DNA from: an uncultured bacterium
Lineage (GTDB): Bacteria > Eisenbacteria > RBG-16-71-46 > CAIMUX01
Direction: 5' to 3'
Length of the DNA stretch: 14,131 nucleotides
NCBI GenBank assembly: GCA_946886185.1
Contig: CAMPIC010000019.1
Span: forward strand, 1-14,131
Position numbers and translations under genes: made by a program. Below are positions 1 through 7,193 of the stretch, in pieces; position 1 is the stretch's first letter, and each line of letters opens with the position of its first letter. Below the pieces are notes generated by a model, which was not told where the DNA came from, did no database searches, and saw only the letters and a list, made by a program, of their open reading frames with translations.

Positions 1-1404
1 ATCGTCGGGAAGGCGATCCATCTTCGTGGCGCCGGCCTCGAAACCACCTCGATGCGCTCGTGCCAGATTCAAAGCTCCGATGTCTCCTCGAGTCTGAGGG
101 GCTCCATTTCCGGCTTCACGATCGAGGGAGCTCTCGATGCGACGGCGGCCTTTTATGAGCATGATCTTCGGGACTGCGCTCTCCACGGCATCGTCACAGT
201 GGTTCAACCCGAACTTCACAGCACTCATTTCGTCTCGATCTCGGGCTGCGAATTCTTCGGTCCGTGCTCCGTCCAGAATCGGTCCATCGCCGGAGGGGAA
301 GTGACGATGACGGAGTGCCAATTCCACGATGTGGACCTTGAGATCGCCGGCGAGTCGCGCGCAGTCATCCTCGCCTCCGACTTCTATGGATGCGGAATGG
401 ACATCGAGGCGGAGGAGGGAGCGGAGATTCGCGGGAACGCCGTTGCCGGAGCTCTCGGGATCCGCGTCCGGAGCGCGCAGGCCAGCACGATCGAGGGCAA
501 TTCGTTGATCGGAGCGAGCGTTGGAATAGATCTGACTTCCCAGGACGGCTTCGTCGACGTCATCTCGAACGAGATCGATGGATGCGGAGTCGGAGTTCGC
601 GTCGCTGGCGGAGGCGGAACATCGAGCATTATCGGCAATCGAGTCCGGAATTGCCAGACGGCGATCCAGCTGGAGGATGACGGCGTTCTGACCACCAATA
701 TCGTCTACGCGTGCGTGAATGGGATCGTCGCAGGAGACGATGTCTCCTCGATCGACCGAAACACCGTGTACGACTGTGAGGCGATCGGGATCGATGTGGA
801 ACCTTCTTTCGCCGAGATCCGCGCCAACATCGTCGCCAACTGCGAGATCGGAATCCATGCTCCCGGCGAATTGGAGCACGCGATCGAGTGCAATGATGTC
901 TGGAACAATCACTCGATGAATTGGAGCGGCGTCCCCGATCCGGAGGGAGTCGACGGGAACATCTCCGTCGATCCGCTCTTCTGCTCGCCGGATTTTGGCG
1001 AGTTCACCCTCGCTCAGGACTCTCCCTGCTTACCCGGCAACCATCCCGACGGAGAGACGTGCGGTATCATCGGCGCGTTGGGTCAGGGCTGCGGCGCTTC
1101 GGCCGGAGTGGGGGATGGATCCGTCGTTTTGTCGGCTGCGCTCGCCGTTCATCCGAATCCAGCCCGTTCGACGCTTCAGTGCCGTCTCCAGGTCGAGACC
1201 ACGGAGTCGCTTCGAGTCAACCTGGTCGACGCATCCGGCCGGAACGTGGCCACACTTCATCAAGGCCCGCTGGCTCCCGGAGTCCACGAGATCGAGTGGC
1301 GCCGCGACGAGGCCGGTGCTGGAATCGCGGCCGGAGTCTATTTCGTGCGCGTTACAGGGGAAACAACCGGAGCGACTGCACGGATCGTGCTCTTGAACGA
1401 ATGA
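1..1404 (+). CDS. Secreted parallel beta-helix repeat protein with FlgD-Ig-like C-terminal domain (5' partial)
   Basis: The frame is open from base 1 with no stop upstream of the first Met at 52, so the gene enters the window from the left and its start is missing. The body is a run of short repeats of the type 'I.GN.I..C..GI.V', for example EGNSLIGASVGIDL, ISNEIDGCGVGVRV and IGNRVRNCQTAIQL. This is the pattern of a right-handed parallel beta-helix (PbH1, NosD/pectate-lyase-like). It is followed by a VDPLFCSPDFGEFTLAQDSP element that often closes such domains in surface proteins. The last ~85 residues (from VHPNPARS to the stop) resemble the FlgD-Ig-like C-terminal domain (ASGRNVATL, GVHEIEW, AGVYFVRV), which in FCB-group bacteria marks secreted or surface-anchored proteins. 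Many Cys residues in the helix also suggest an extracytoplasmic location. Substrate and function are unknown. I see no catalytic residues, so it may be an adhesin or a glycan-binding protein. Confidence 0.85.
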   Translation: MVGKAIHLRGAGLETTSMRSCQIQSSDVSSSLRGSISGFTIEGALDATAAFYEHDLRDCALHGIVTVVQPELHSTHFVSISGCEFFGPCSVQNRSIAGGEVTMTECQFHDVDLEIAGESRAVILASDFYGCGMDIEAEEGAEIRGNAVAGALGIRVRSAQASTIEGNSLIGASVGIDLTSQDGFVDVISNEIDGCGVGVRVAGGGGTSSIIGNRVRNCQTAIQLEDDGVLTTNIVYACVNGIVAGDDVSSIDRNTVYDCEAIGIDVEPSFAEIRANIVANCEIGIHAPGELEHAIECNDVWNNHSMNWSGVPDPEGVDGNISVDPLFCSPDFGEFTLAQDSPCLPGNHPDGETCGIIGALGQGCGASAGVGDGSVVLSAALAVHPNPARSTLQCRLQVETTESLRVNLVDASGRNVATLHQGPLAPGVHEIEWRRDEAGAGIAAGVYFVRVTGETTGATARIVLLNE

Positions 1405-2090
1405 ACACGGAACGCCACGAGCGTGGTAAAGCGATCGTAAGCGCGCGCGGCCGGGGACAACGGCCGGTCCAAAGTGCACTCGCCGCCGTGGTTCTCTGGT
1501 TTGCCCCTGTGTCGGCGTTAGCTGCGTCCGGGCTCGATCCATGGGAATTCAACCCGTGCCAGGAAGTTCCGCTCATATCAGCCACGTGGGGAACGGCAGA
1601 CGGTGAGTTCGATATGTCCACGGACTTCGACGGACGCGGTCCATTCCGGGGCCCCGGTCCATTTGCAGTCGACGAGTCCGGGTTCATTTACATCCTGGAC
1701 GGCCCGCGCGACGAACTCGAGGTCTACGATGCGCACGGACATTGGCAAAGATCCATTTCGCTGCCTCCTCGCGCGGGCGAAGTCGTCGTTGATCTGGCTG
1801 TAGCCCACGGCGTAGCTGCGTTCCTGGTCGGTGAGACCAAGCTCCAACTCGTCGATCTGTGGGAGCCGTCATCGCTCGTGATCACAACGGTGCCGAACGG
1901 CCCACTTCCGGGCACGACTTGGATTCCCGGATCGTTGCAATCCGTTCTTGTAACGGCACACGGTGGAATCTATTACGTCCGGCTCGATGACTGGGCGTGT
2001 ACACGCGTTACGGACGGGCCGGTTCGCCTGGCTCCTGAGCAATGGACTACGGACAGTGGCCGCCCAACGCGAATTCGTCGGTATTGCTGA
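1401..2090 (+). CDS. Exported beta-propeller (NHL-like) protein, 3' end probably frameshifted
   Basis: The start is the ATG whose ATGA overlaps the stop of the beta-helix gene, suggesting translational coupling; there is no clear Shine-Dalgarno. The 229-aa product begins with a basic stretch, a hydrophobic core (SALAAVVLWFAPVSALA) and an A-x-A-like cleavage site, so it is probably exported. After that, GPFAVDESGFIYILDGPRD followed by LEVYDAHGHWQRSISLP is a typical NHL or six-bladed-propeller blade, and later segments (VVDLAVAHGVAAFLV, LVTAHGGIYYVRLDD) look like further blades. The last ~15 residues before the stop at 2088-2090 are Arg/Thr-rich and unlike a blade. Convincing propeller sequence continues in the next frame to 2181. 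At ~260 aa even when joined, it is short for such propellers (usually about 300 or more). It could be a decayed gene or carry an assembly indel. Function is unknown, perhaps a periplasmic ligand-binding scaffold. Confidence 0.7.
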   Translation: MNTERHERGKAIVSARGRGQRPVQSALAAVVLWFAPVSALAASGLDPWEFNPCQEVPLISATWGTADGEFDMSTDFDGRGPFRGPGPFAVDESGFIYILDGPRDELEVYDAHGHWQRSISLPPRAGEVVVDLAVAHGVAAFLVGETKLQLVDLWEPSSLVITTVPNGPLPGTTWIPGSLQSVLVTAHGGIYYVRLDDWACTRVTDGPVRLAPEQWTTDSGRPTRIRRYC

Positions 2091-2181
2091 TCTCGGCCCC
2101 CGTTACCGAATCGGAGAGGGCTGCTACTACGAAATCTGGATGTCACGCGAGGGCCTCAACGTCTCGAAGTGGATGCGTTGA
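2047..2181 (+). pseudogene. Out-of-frame 3' continuation of the propeller gene
   Basis: In the frame one base beyond that of the propeller gene, the codons up to the stop at 2179-2181 read AAQREFVGIADLGPRYRIG and then EGCYYEIWMSREGLNVSKW before the last two residues. The pattern 'cYYEIWMSREGLNVSKW' matches the closing strand of a propeller blade, where such proteins often end in a '..YqlwtteeGv.v.rW'-like sequence. In the original frame the same DNA gives only RPTRIRRYC and a stop. The simplest reading is a single-base frame change between about 2024 and 2060. Whether it is a real mutation or a sequencing error cannot be told from one sequence. Confidence 0.5.
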
Positions 2182-2297
2182 GAGATGACGATCTGCCTAC
2201 TCGGATGGATGTGCGAGTGATCCGGGAGCGCGTCTCGCGTGAATACGGAGCCCTTCGGTCCGCTACTGGGGTGTGTCCTGTAAATGCGGCGGAGCTG

Positions 2298-2312
2298 CTC
2301 CCGCTCCGGGAG
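2298..2312. terminator. GC-rich hairpin between convergent genes
   Basis: CTCCCG-ctc-CGGGAG is a perfect 6-bp stem with a 3-nt loop. It sits in the ~155-bp gap between the end of the propeller gene and the end of the SGNH gene, which converge here. There is no T-tract on either side, so it is not a textbook intrinsic terminator. A bidirectional transcript-end hairpin is plausible from its position only. The rest of the gap shows nothing else I can name. Confidence 0.3.
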
Positions 2313-2337
2313 TTAGGAGCTTGTCACTCCAGGTCGG

Positions 2338-3489
2338 TCAGTGCGAGGCCTCTGTCCTCCAACGCGCCGCGAACTCCTCTGCGACAGCCTTGGCCGCCAC
2401 TTCGTTAGTCCGCGGGCCGGGGTGCGGATCCAGTCGACTTGCGAACCATCCGTCTGATCCCGACACGTTGAGCAATTCCGGCCTCAGGTCGACACATGCG
2501 ACGCCTTCCGCAGCGCAGACATCCGTGACGCGATCGATCAGATAGGCCAGTGGGAAGTCCTCGGGCGATTTCGACGGGACAATCTGGGGAAAGGCGACGA
2601 CTCCGACCCCTACACCGGCGTCGCGTGCGGTCGAGATGAACTCCCTGAGTGCGGACTCGGCGGAGGCCATCTCGGGTGAAGCCGGATCGGCAAACCGACG
2701 GTCCATGTAGTGCAGGTATGATTCGGACAAGCCGGTCCGCCATTGGAACTTCAGCCACTCATAATCGACGACGTCGAAAAGCGCCGAGTGGGTGCGGAGC
2801 CATTTCGTGGACTCGTCGGAGGGGATCAGCCGGCGGACAGAAGGACGGTTGCTCTTGTCGTGTCCTTCGACGTCATTGATGTACCACTGCATGAGGACGA
2901 AGTCAGGCTGCACGGGAAGCACGACATCGCGCAATGTTCGCACGTGGTCCACAGTCTCGCCACCGGGGCGACCGAAGTTCAGCACCTCGACCTCGAGGCC
3001 CTCGTTCCGGAGCAATTTCTCCAGCTTCTCCGTCATGCGATCGGTCACTGCGATTCCCTGTCCCCACGTGAAGGAGTCCCCGATCACAGCGATCCGGTAC
3101 ATCCCCTCAGGTTTGGGAACGGTGACCTCGTGTTCCCGGTACCCCATGGAGTTCAACGAAAGAGTTTTGCTCCATTTCCGTGCGAAATAGCTCCTGTTGT
3201 CGGGTGTTGTGGTGACATCCGCAAAGGCCACCCGCATGATGAACTCGCCGACTAGGAGGCTGACAAGTACCGCGCTTCCCAAAACGAGCAAGGCGAGTCC
3301 AAGACTCCGCGCTCGCTCGCGGCCCAGAATTCGAGGCATGATGGCCGTGCCGACACACCATGCACCACCGGTGAGAACTCCTAGCTTGAGCATGAACCCT
3401 GGCAGGAGGAACACGGCCAAGATGCTGCCTATGCCAAAGGCCAAGTTCGCGTCCAGAGGAGGCCGGCTACCCAGCTTCACGGTCCGCAT
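2338..3489 (-). CDS. Membrane-anchored SGNH/GDSL hydrolase-like protein
   Basis: This 383-aa protein has three hydrophobic segments at about residues 16-35, 36-52 and 63-84, followed by an SGNH-fold domain. The four SGNH blocks are visible: GDSFTWGQG (Ser139, block I), NFGRPGGE (Gly block II, ~172-178), QWYINDVEG (Asn205, block III) and LDPHPG (Asp354, His356, block V). The full Ser-Asp-His set with the oxyanion Gly/Asn suggests an active enzyme. Members of this superfamily are esterases or O-acyltransferases acting on polysaccharides, peptidoglycan or lipids. A basic N-terminus and an odd number of membrane spans would place the domain outside the cytoplasm, so I infer an envelope glycan O-acyl esterase or transferase. 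The start follows GGAGG only 3 nt away, which is close but usable. It lies 54 bp after the ribbon-helix-helix gene on the same strand and could be the last gene of that operon. Confidence 0.8.
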   Translation of the reverse strand: MRTVKLGSRPPLDANLAFGIGSILAVFLLPGFMLKLGVLTGGAWCVGTAIMPRILGRERARSLGLALLVLGSAVLVSLLVGEFIMRVAFADVTTTPDNRSYFARKWSKTLSLNSMGYREHEVTVPKPEGMYRIAVIGDSFTWGQGIAVTDRMTEKLEKLLRNEGLEVEVLNFGRPGGETVDHVRTLRDVVLPVQPDFVLMQWYINDVEGHDKSNRPSVRRLIPSDESTKWLRTHSALFDVVDYEWLKFQWRTGLSESYLHYMDRRFADPASPEMASAESALREFISTARDAGVGVGVVAFPQIVPSKSPEDFPLAYLIDRVTDVCAAEGVACVDLRPELLNVSGSDGWFASRLDPHPGPRTNEVAAKAVAEEFAARWRTEASH

Positions 3490-3543
3490 GACGCCTCCGG
3501 AAGAATACCTGTGCTCGTAAGAGAGCTAAGTTTGCGTCTGCAC

Positions 3544-4065
3544 CTAGCTCGTCGAGATCGACTGCGAGTCACCCTTCGTCAACTGCAGCACGATGATGTT
3601 GCGAAGCAGCACGGACTCCGCGCCGAGTCGCGCATTCGTGAGGATCTTCGCGAGCGCCTCAAACATTCCTCGGTCCTCATCGGTCAATGCTGCATCCCCG
3701 ATCGCGTCCCCGAGTCTGAGCTCGAGTTCGGAGGTCGTCAGGTGATCGCCGAATGCGATGAGAGCCCGCCCGTCAGGGAGCGGGACCAACTCCAGGCCGG
3801 TCCTATCTCGGAGCTCCCGATTCCATGGGACGACGATCACGGCCCGTCCGCCGTAGGTGACAACCTCCGCCGTCGGCTTTGGCGCGGCGCTCGCGAGCGG
3901 TTGGACAACTCTTACTACGGCGCGGCTCAGGTCTGCGTCGATCGATCGCAACGCCTCGATGATGTCCTCGGGGAGTGTCAATGTGACCGCCCGGGATGGA
4001 CGCAAGAATTTCCGGGGCCGGCCTGGTCGAGCGGCGGGTGACCGCTTCGAAGGCTGTTTGGTCAT
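3544..4065 (-). CDS. Small ribbon-helix-helix-like DNA-binding protein of unknown function
   Basis: This 173-aa protein has a basic N-terminus with an AT-hook-like GRPRK (15-19), then RAVTLTLPEDIIEALRSID (25-43), which fits a ribbon-helix-helix beta strand plus helix. The rest (YGGRAVIVVPWNREL, LPDGRALIAF, LTDEDRGMFEALAKIL) I cannot match to a named domain. It may be a sensor or dimerisation part. The start is the ATG at 4063-4065, which overlaps the stop of the S41 peptidase gene as ATGA, with GAGGG about 6 nt upstream. The gene may be read both with the peptidase gene and from its own promoter in the AT-rich island just upstream. Possible roles are a local transcriptional regulator or the antitoxin half of a pair; no obvious toxin is adjacent. 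The DNA-binding role is inferred from a short motif, so certainty is moderate. Confidence 0.6.
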   Translation of the reverse strand: MTKQPSKRSPAARPGRPRKFLRPSRAVTLTLPEDIIEALRSIDADLSRAVVRVVQPLASAAPKPTAEVVTYGGRAVIVVPWNRELRDRTGLELVPLPDGRALIAFGDHLTTSELELRLGDAIGDAALTDEDRGMFEALAKILTNARLGAESVLLRNIIVLQLTKGDSQSISTS

Positions 4066-6002
4066 TCTGATCCCTCGTCGGACCGTGACGGGCGCTCCAC
4101 ATCTGACAAATACATTTCTGTGAGAAAATATTCAAATATCTTAGATTTGTCCATAGAAAACACTCCCCACGCTCGAGGTTTCAGCAGCGAAGACCTGTCC
4201 GCTCCGCAGCGCGCTCTTTCCTCTCCTCGGGCCGCGGTGGCATCGTCGCGTATGAACGCCCGGATCGCCTCGTAGGCTGGATCGCGATTGTCTCGATAGT
4301 CATCGATCGTGAGCGGCGCCGGCAGGTCGGGCGCGATGCAGGTTCTGGTGTCGGTCGGATCGCCGTTCTGATGGAACCTGGAAGAGCAGCTCACCGCCAC
4401 ACCGCAGTACGGCAACGTGAAGATGCTCGATTCCCCGACGAAATTCGGTCGCGACCCGGTCGGCTCTCCCACGAACAGCGCTTTCGTATGGGTTTCGAGC
4501 TCGGTCGCGAAGCACATCGCGGCGGAGAAGGTCTCGCGCGAGGTGATCACGAACAGGTGCCCGGTGCGGTTGATGCGATCCTCGCCGATCAACCGGTGCA
4601 GCAGCGGCCGGGCGAGATGAGCGCTTCCCCCATGGTTGAGCCGCAGATCGATCACCAGATACTCGGCCTCCGTCCGTTCGAGATGCTCGAAAAGGCGGTC
4701 CGTCACCTGTGCGATGGTCTCGTGACCATGATCCTGCACGGAGTTGAACTGCACCCAGACAAGCTCGGGATCCGACATCGCATCGAAGGAGATCGGCTGG
4801 TGGAGGTCACGCAGGTATCGAGGCAAGGGGCGGTCGCTCTCCCGATACGCGGGAATCAGCTCCATCGACTCCCCGCATGAGACGGGAGTCACGGTCACCG
4901 TGATTTCCCTGCCGCGGACGTCGCTTGGGTTGGTTTCCCCGGCTCGGGCATCCGTCGCCGTGGTTTCCGCGGCCGCGGCAGCGATCACCGTGATCTCCAA
5001 TGCGCCGTCAGCGGCGGCGAGGCCGAGCGCCCGGAGTGCGCCCGGGTCTCGGAGATACTCCATGGCGATCCATCGCGCTCCCCAGTCGTTGTCATGCGAG
5101 ATCAGTGGATCGATTTCCGCGAGCGCGCTTGCGACGTCCCGGCCGCCGATGCGCACCACGCGAGCTCCGATCATGCTCTCCAGCCCCGGTCCGGCAGCTC
5201 GAATGTAGAGATCATCTCCGAACAGCCAAGGATCGATCGGATAGGCGAGGCAGGGACCGTTCGGAGCGGCATCGCCATGTCCGTGCATGTTGCGGAATCG
5301 GTCGAGCACCACGGTGGTATGGCCGTCCCCGATCCTCGCGAGCAGTCGTTGAATGTCGTAGCGAAGCTCGAGATCGGTTCGCCTGGGGATCGATTCCACC
5401 AGCGCGGTGATTCCGTCCGAGAGATCCTCCTCGCTGATATGCGTCTGGACGTCGTAGTGCACTTCCCGAAGCCGCCGGTGCAAGTAGGCGAGGTCCGATC
5501 GCCAGCGCGTGGTGCGGTCGCTCACCCCTGGATGCGGCACTCCGGTCAGCTCCTGGAACCGCGGATCATTCCGGAGGGGATCGAGGTCGGAATCGGTGCT
5601 CACGTGGGAGTCATCGATGTATCCCGCGCGGTAGGCGGAGGTCAGCCATTGGAGAGCAGTTTCCGGATCGCCGGCCCGCGCGTGGAGACACGCCAAGTTG
5701 TACATTGAATGGAGGCGCCGGAATCCCAGATCGAGGCAGGTCTGAAACGCCGCGGCGGAGTCCGGATAGCGCCCCGCTGCGAGGTAGCAATGTCCGAGCG
5801 CTTCCCAGACGAGTCCGTCCGCCGGGTTTGCCTTGGCGGCCGATTCGAGGAGCGGGAGCGCTTGGTCGTAGCTTTGCTCACGAAAGAGTCGTCGCGCCTC
5901 TTGCGTCTGCCGATAGACAACCTCGCCGGTTGCAGCGCTCGCGGTAGCCGGTCCCAGCAAGGCCCACCCCAACACGAACAGCTGACGAATCCTGAATGAC
6001 AT
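4062..6002 (-). CDS. Exported TPR and S41-family peptidase-like protein
   Basis: This 646-aa protein begins with a signal peptide (core LFVLGWALLGPATASA). TPR-like helices follow at ~28-155 (NPADGLVWEALGHCYLAAG, HSMYNLACLHARAGDPETA). A PDZ-like segment lies at ~268-295 (GARVVRIGGRDV), and the C-terminal processing peptidase core at ~412-585. In that core DLRLNHGG (452-459) is the S41 D-L-R-x-N-x-G-G motif, TFSAA (491-495) contains the likely nucleophile Ser493, and GEPTGSRPN (512-520) is the loop after it. Lys507 is a candidate general base, but the usual GKG is not present. It probably acts in the periplasm on proteins or peptides. An Ala/Thr-rich insert (~340-365) interrupts the middle. The last ~60 residues look like read-through into a regulatory region and are unlikely to be conserved. 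The start has GGGAG 7 nt upstream. It overlaps the next gene by ATGA and follows the AraC gene by 121 bp. Confidence 0.82.
   Translation of the reverse strand: MSFRIRQLFVLGWALLGPATASAATGEVVYRQTQEARRLFREQSYDQALPLLESAAKANPADGLVWEALGHCYLAAGRYPDSAAAFQTCLDLGFRRLHSMYNLACLHARAGDPETALQWLTSAYRAGYIDDSHVSTDSDLDPLRNDPRFQELTGVPHPGVSDRTTRWRSDLAYLHRRLREVHYDVQTHISEEDLSDGITALVESIPRRTDLELRYDIQRLLARIGDGHTTVVLDRFRNMHGHGDAAPNGPCLAYPIDPWLFGDDLYIRAAGPGLESMIGARVVRIGGRDVASALAEIDPLISHDNDWGARWIAMEYLRDPGALRALGLAAADGALEITVIAAAAAETTATDARAGETNPSDVRGREITVTVTPVSCGESMELIPAYRESDRPLPRYLRDLHQPISFDAMSDPELVWVQFNSVQDHGHETIAQVTDRLFEHLERTEAEYLVIDLRLNHGGSAHLARPLLHRLIGEDRINRTGHLFVITSRETFSAAMCFATELETHTKALFVGEPTGSRPNFVGESSIFTLPYCGVAVSCSSRFHQNGDPTDTRTCIAPDLPAPLTIDDYRDNRDPAYEAIRAFIRDDATAARGEERARCGADRSSLLKPRAWGVFSMDKSKIFEYFLTEMYLSDVERPSRSDEGSE
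4107..4135 (-). promoter_or_regulatory. Candidate promoter in AT-rich island upstream of the RHH-like gene
   Basis: On the - strand TTGAAT (4135-4130) and TATTTG (4112-4107) are separated by 17 bp, with the start codon of the 173-aa gene 41 bp further on. The match to sigma-70 boxes is partial. It lies in a markedly AT-rich stretch, about 4106-4162, inside otherwise GC-rich DNA and within the last codons of the S41 peptidase gene. The base-composition change supports a regulatory role more than the box matches do. Confidence 0.35.
4128..4139. repeat. AT-rich inverted repeat, possible operator
   Basis: ATATT-CA-AATAT is a perfect 5-bp inverted repeat with a 2-bp centre. It overlaps the candidate -35 box of the ribbon-helix-helix-like gene. 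RHH and AT-hook proteins commonly bind short AT-rich palindromes, so autoregulation is a reasonable guess. At this length and AT content it could also be chance. Confidence 0.3.
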
Positions 6003-6083
6003 GGTTTGGCTCCCGCTTTACGAATAATGACTTGCCGTTCGCTAAACTTCTCGACCTACGATCCCGCTCGGAGGACGAACCAC

Positions 6084-6095
6084 CCATCCGGATGG
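6084..6095. repeat. 12-bp perfect palindrome upstream of the peptidase gene
   Basis: CCATCCGGATGG is a perfect palindrome in the gap between the AraC-type regulator gene and the peptidase gene, about 80-90 bp before the peptidase start codon. Its position suits an operator for the peptidase gene. AraC proteins more often use direct repeats, so if it is an operator the binding protein is uncertain. With no loop it is a poor terminator for the regulator gene. Confidence 0.3.
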
Positions 6096-6123
6096 TGATG
6101 CGCTGCTCGTGATCGAGTTGCAG

Positions 6124-6978
6124 TTAAGAGACTGGCGAAGGATCGGCTTCCCGGTCTTGAACGGGATTTGCATTTTGCGTTCGAGGGCGAGATTGCCTGC
6201 GAAATCGGGCCGGTGGGTGTCCCCAACGCTGGCTGAAGCACCGGGTCAGATGCGCCTGATCGGCGAACCCCGCTTCGAGAGCAATCTCCGCAATCGGATC
6301 GTTCGTGTTCTCGATTTGCCGGCGTGCGAAACGGAGGCGCCGGTTTCGGGTCAAATCGCCGACCGTGCAGCCGTAGTGCTCGCGGAACGCGCGCGCCAGG
6401 TGGGAGGGATGCACTCCGGCAAACTGGCTAAGCTCGACGAGGGTCACCGGCTCCCGAAACTCCTCCTCCAACCGGTCTCGTACGCGGGTCAACCACGCGG
6501 GCGGCCTCCCGTATGCGCTCGAGCGAGTCTGCCGCGCGATCTGGGCGAGCAGCTCCGCCATCCAGCACTCCAACGCGAGGTCGTCCGAGGAGGCAGCCGA
6601 GAGCGAAGCTGCGCGTCGCCGCATCCATCGAGGTGTCTCGAAAAACCGGGAAGGATCGTGATCGAGCTGCAGCAGGGCGTGGTGACCGAGCAGCAGCGAC
6701 TCCGGGAACTCGATCACCAAACAGGAAGCAGCGCTCGCTTGCGTATCGATTTGGTGCTCGACCTGGGGTCGGGAAAGGCGGAGCGTGCCGGGTCCGCAAA
6801 CGTGATCCCGCCCGGCCCAACGCTCCACGAACCCGCCCTCCCGAACGAGACAGAGATGCGCTTCGGAGTGACCATGGCCCCGCAAAGCGGTTCGAGGAGG
6901 GATGATCGCCGTCTCGACCGACCAGCGATCCACTCGATCATGCCGTGCTCGCGTTGGTGCGGTCGATTTGTGGTTCAC
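6124..6978 (-). CDS. AraC-family transcriptional regulator
   Basis: With the GTG start at 6978 the product is 284 aa. The N-terminal part (~25-95) resembles the AraC cupin sensor domain (PPRTALRGHGHSEAHLCLV, then CGPGTLRLSRPQVEHQID). The C-terminal ~100 residues contain both AraC helix-turn-helix units: TLVELSQFAGVHPSHLARAF (~179-198) and IAEIALEAGFADQAHLTRCF (~229-248), followed by the hallmark GHPPARFRR. The open frame continues up to an ATG at 7119, but those 47 residues look unlike the family. The GTG has a strong GGGAG 5 nt upstream, so I prefer it. It lies upstream of the TPR/S41 gene on the same strand and divergent from the FRG gene, and may control either. The effector is unknown. 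Family assignment is firm; the start is less so. Confidence 0.85.
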   Translation of the reverse strand: MNHKSTAPTRARHDRVDRWSVETAIIPPRTALRGHGHSEAHLCLVREGGFVERWAGRDHVCGPGTLRLSRPQVEHQIDTQASAASCLVIEFPESLLLGHHALLQLDHDPSRFFETPRWMRRRAASLSAASSDDLALECWMAELLAQIARQTRSSAYGRPPAWLTRVRDRLEEEFREPVTLVELSQFAGVHPSHLARAFREHYGCTVGDLTRNRRLRFARRQIENTNDPIAEIALEAGFADQAHLTRCFSQRWGHPPARFRRQSRPRTQNANPVQDREADPSPVS

Positions 6979-7146
6979 CTGATCTCCCGTCCCAAGACGC
7001 GGACCGACCGACATTCGTTCAAGCGCGATTCCAGTGCGAGCAGCCTGGCCCATACCTCCGATGTCCCAGAGGTGCGGACATCGTCGCGTCTCGGCGCGGG
7101 CCTGAGGCGGGTGATTCACCGGGTCGCTGTTGCCGGTGCCATATCA

Positions 7147-7167
7147 CGGGATCTACTTTTGATCCCG
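7147..7167. repeat. Perfect inverted repeat in the AraC/FRG divergent region
   Basis: CGGGATC-tactttt-GATCCCG is a 7-bp perfect inverted repeat with a 7-nt centre. It ends 26 bp before the FRG start codon, in the 215-bp gap between the divergently transcribed AraC and FRG genes. A weak promoter-like pair, TTGCCG (7130-7135) and TACTTT (7154-7159) with an 18-bp spacer, would place its -10 box inside the repeat. That arrangement suits a repressor operator. An RNA hairpin in the FRG leader is the alternative. No T-tract follows, so it is not an obvious terminator. Confidence 0.4.
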
Positions 7168-7193
7168 CCACCTCCACTGTGACATGATTCCTC

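Noticed and set aside
921..1400. Upstream extension of the propeller frame to 921
   Set aside because: It lies entirely within the beta-helix gene in another frame and is Arg/Ser-rich. The signal peptide begins only after the ATG at 1401.
2743..3255. 170-aa + strand open frame opposite the SGNH gene
   Set aside because: It is antisense to the SGNH blocks, with no motif of its own.
6109..7182. Long + strand open frame (357 aa) opposite the AraC gene
   Set aside because: It covers the AraC gene almost exactly in antisense. The AraC helix-turn-helix motifs are decisive for the - strand.
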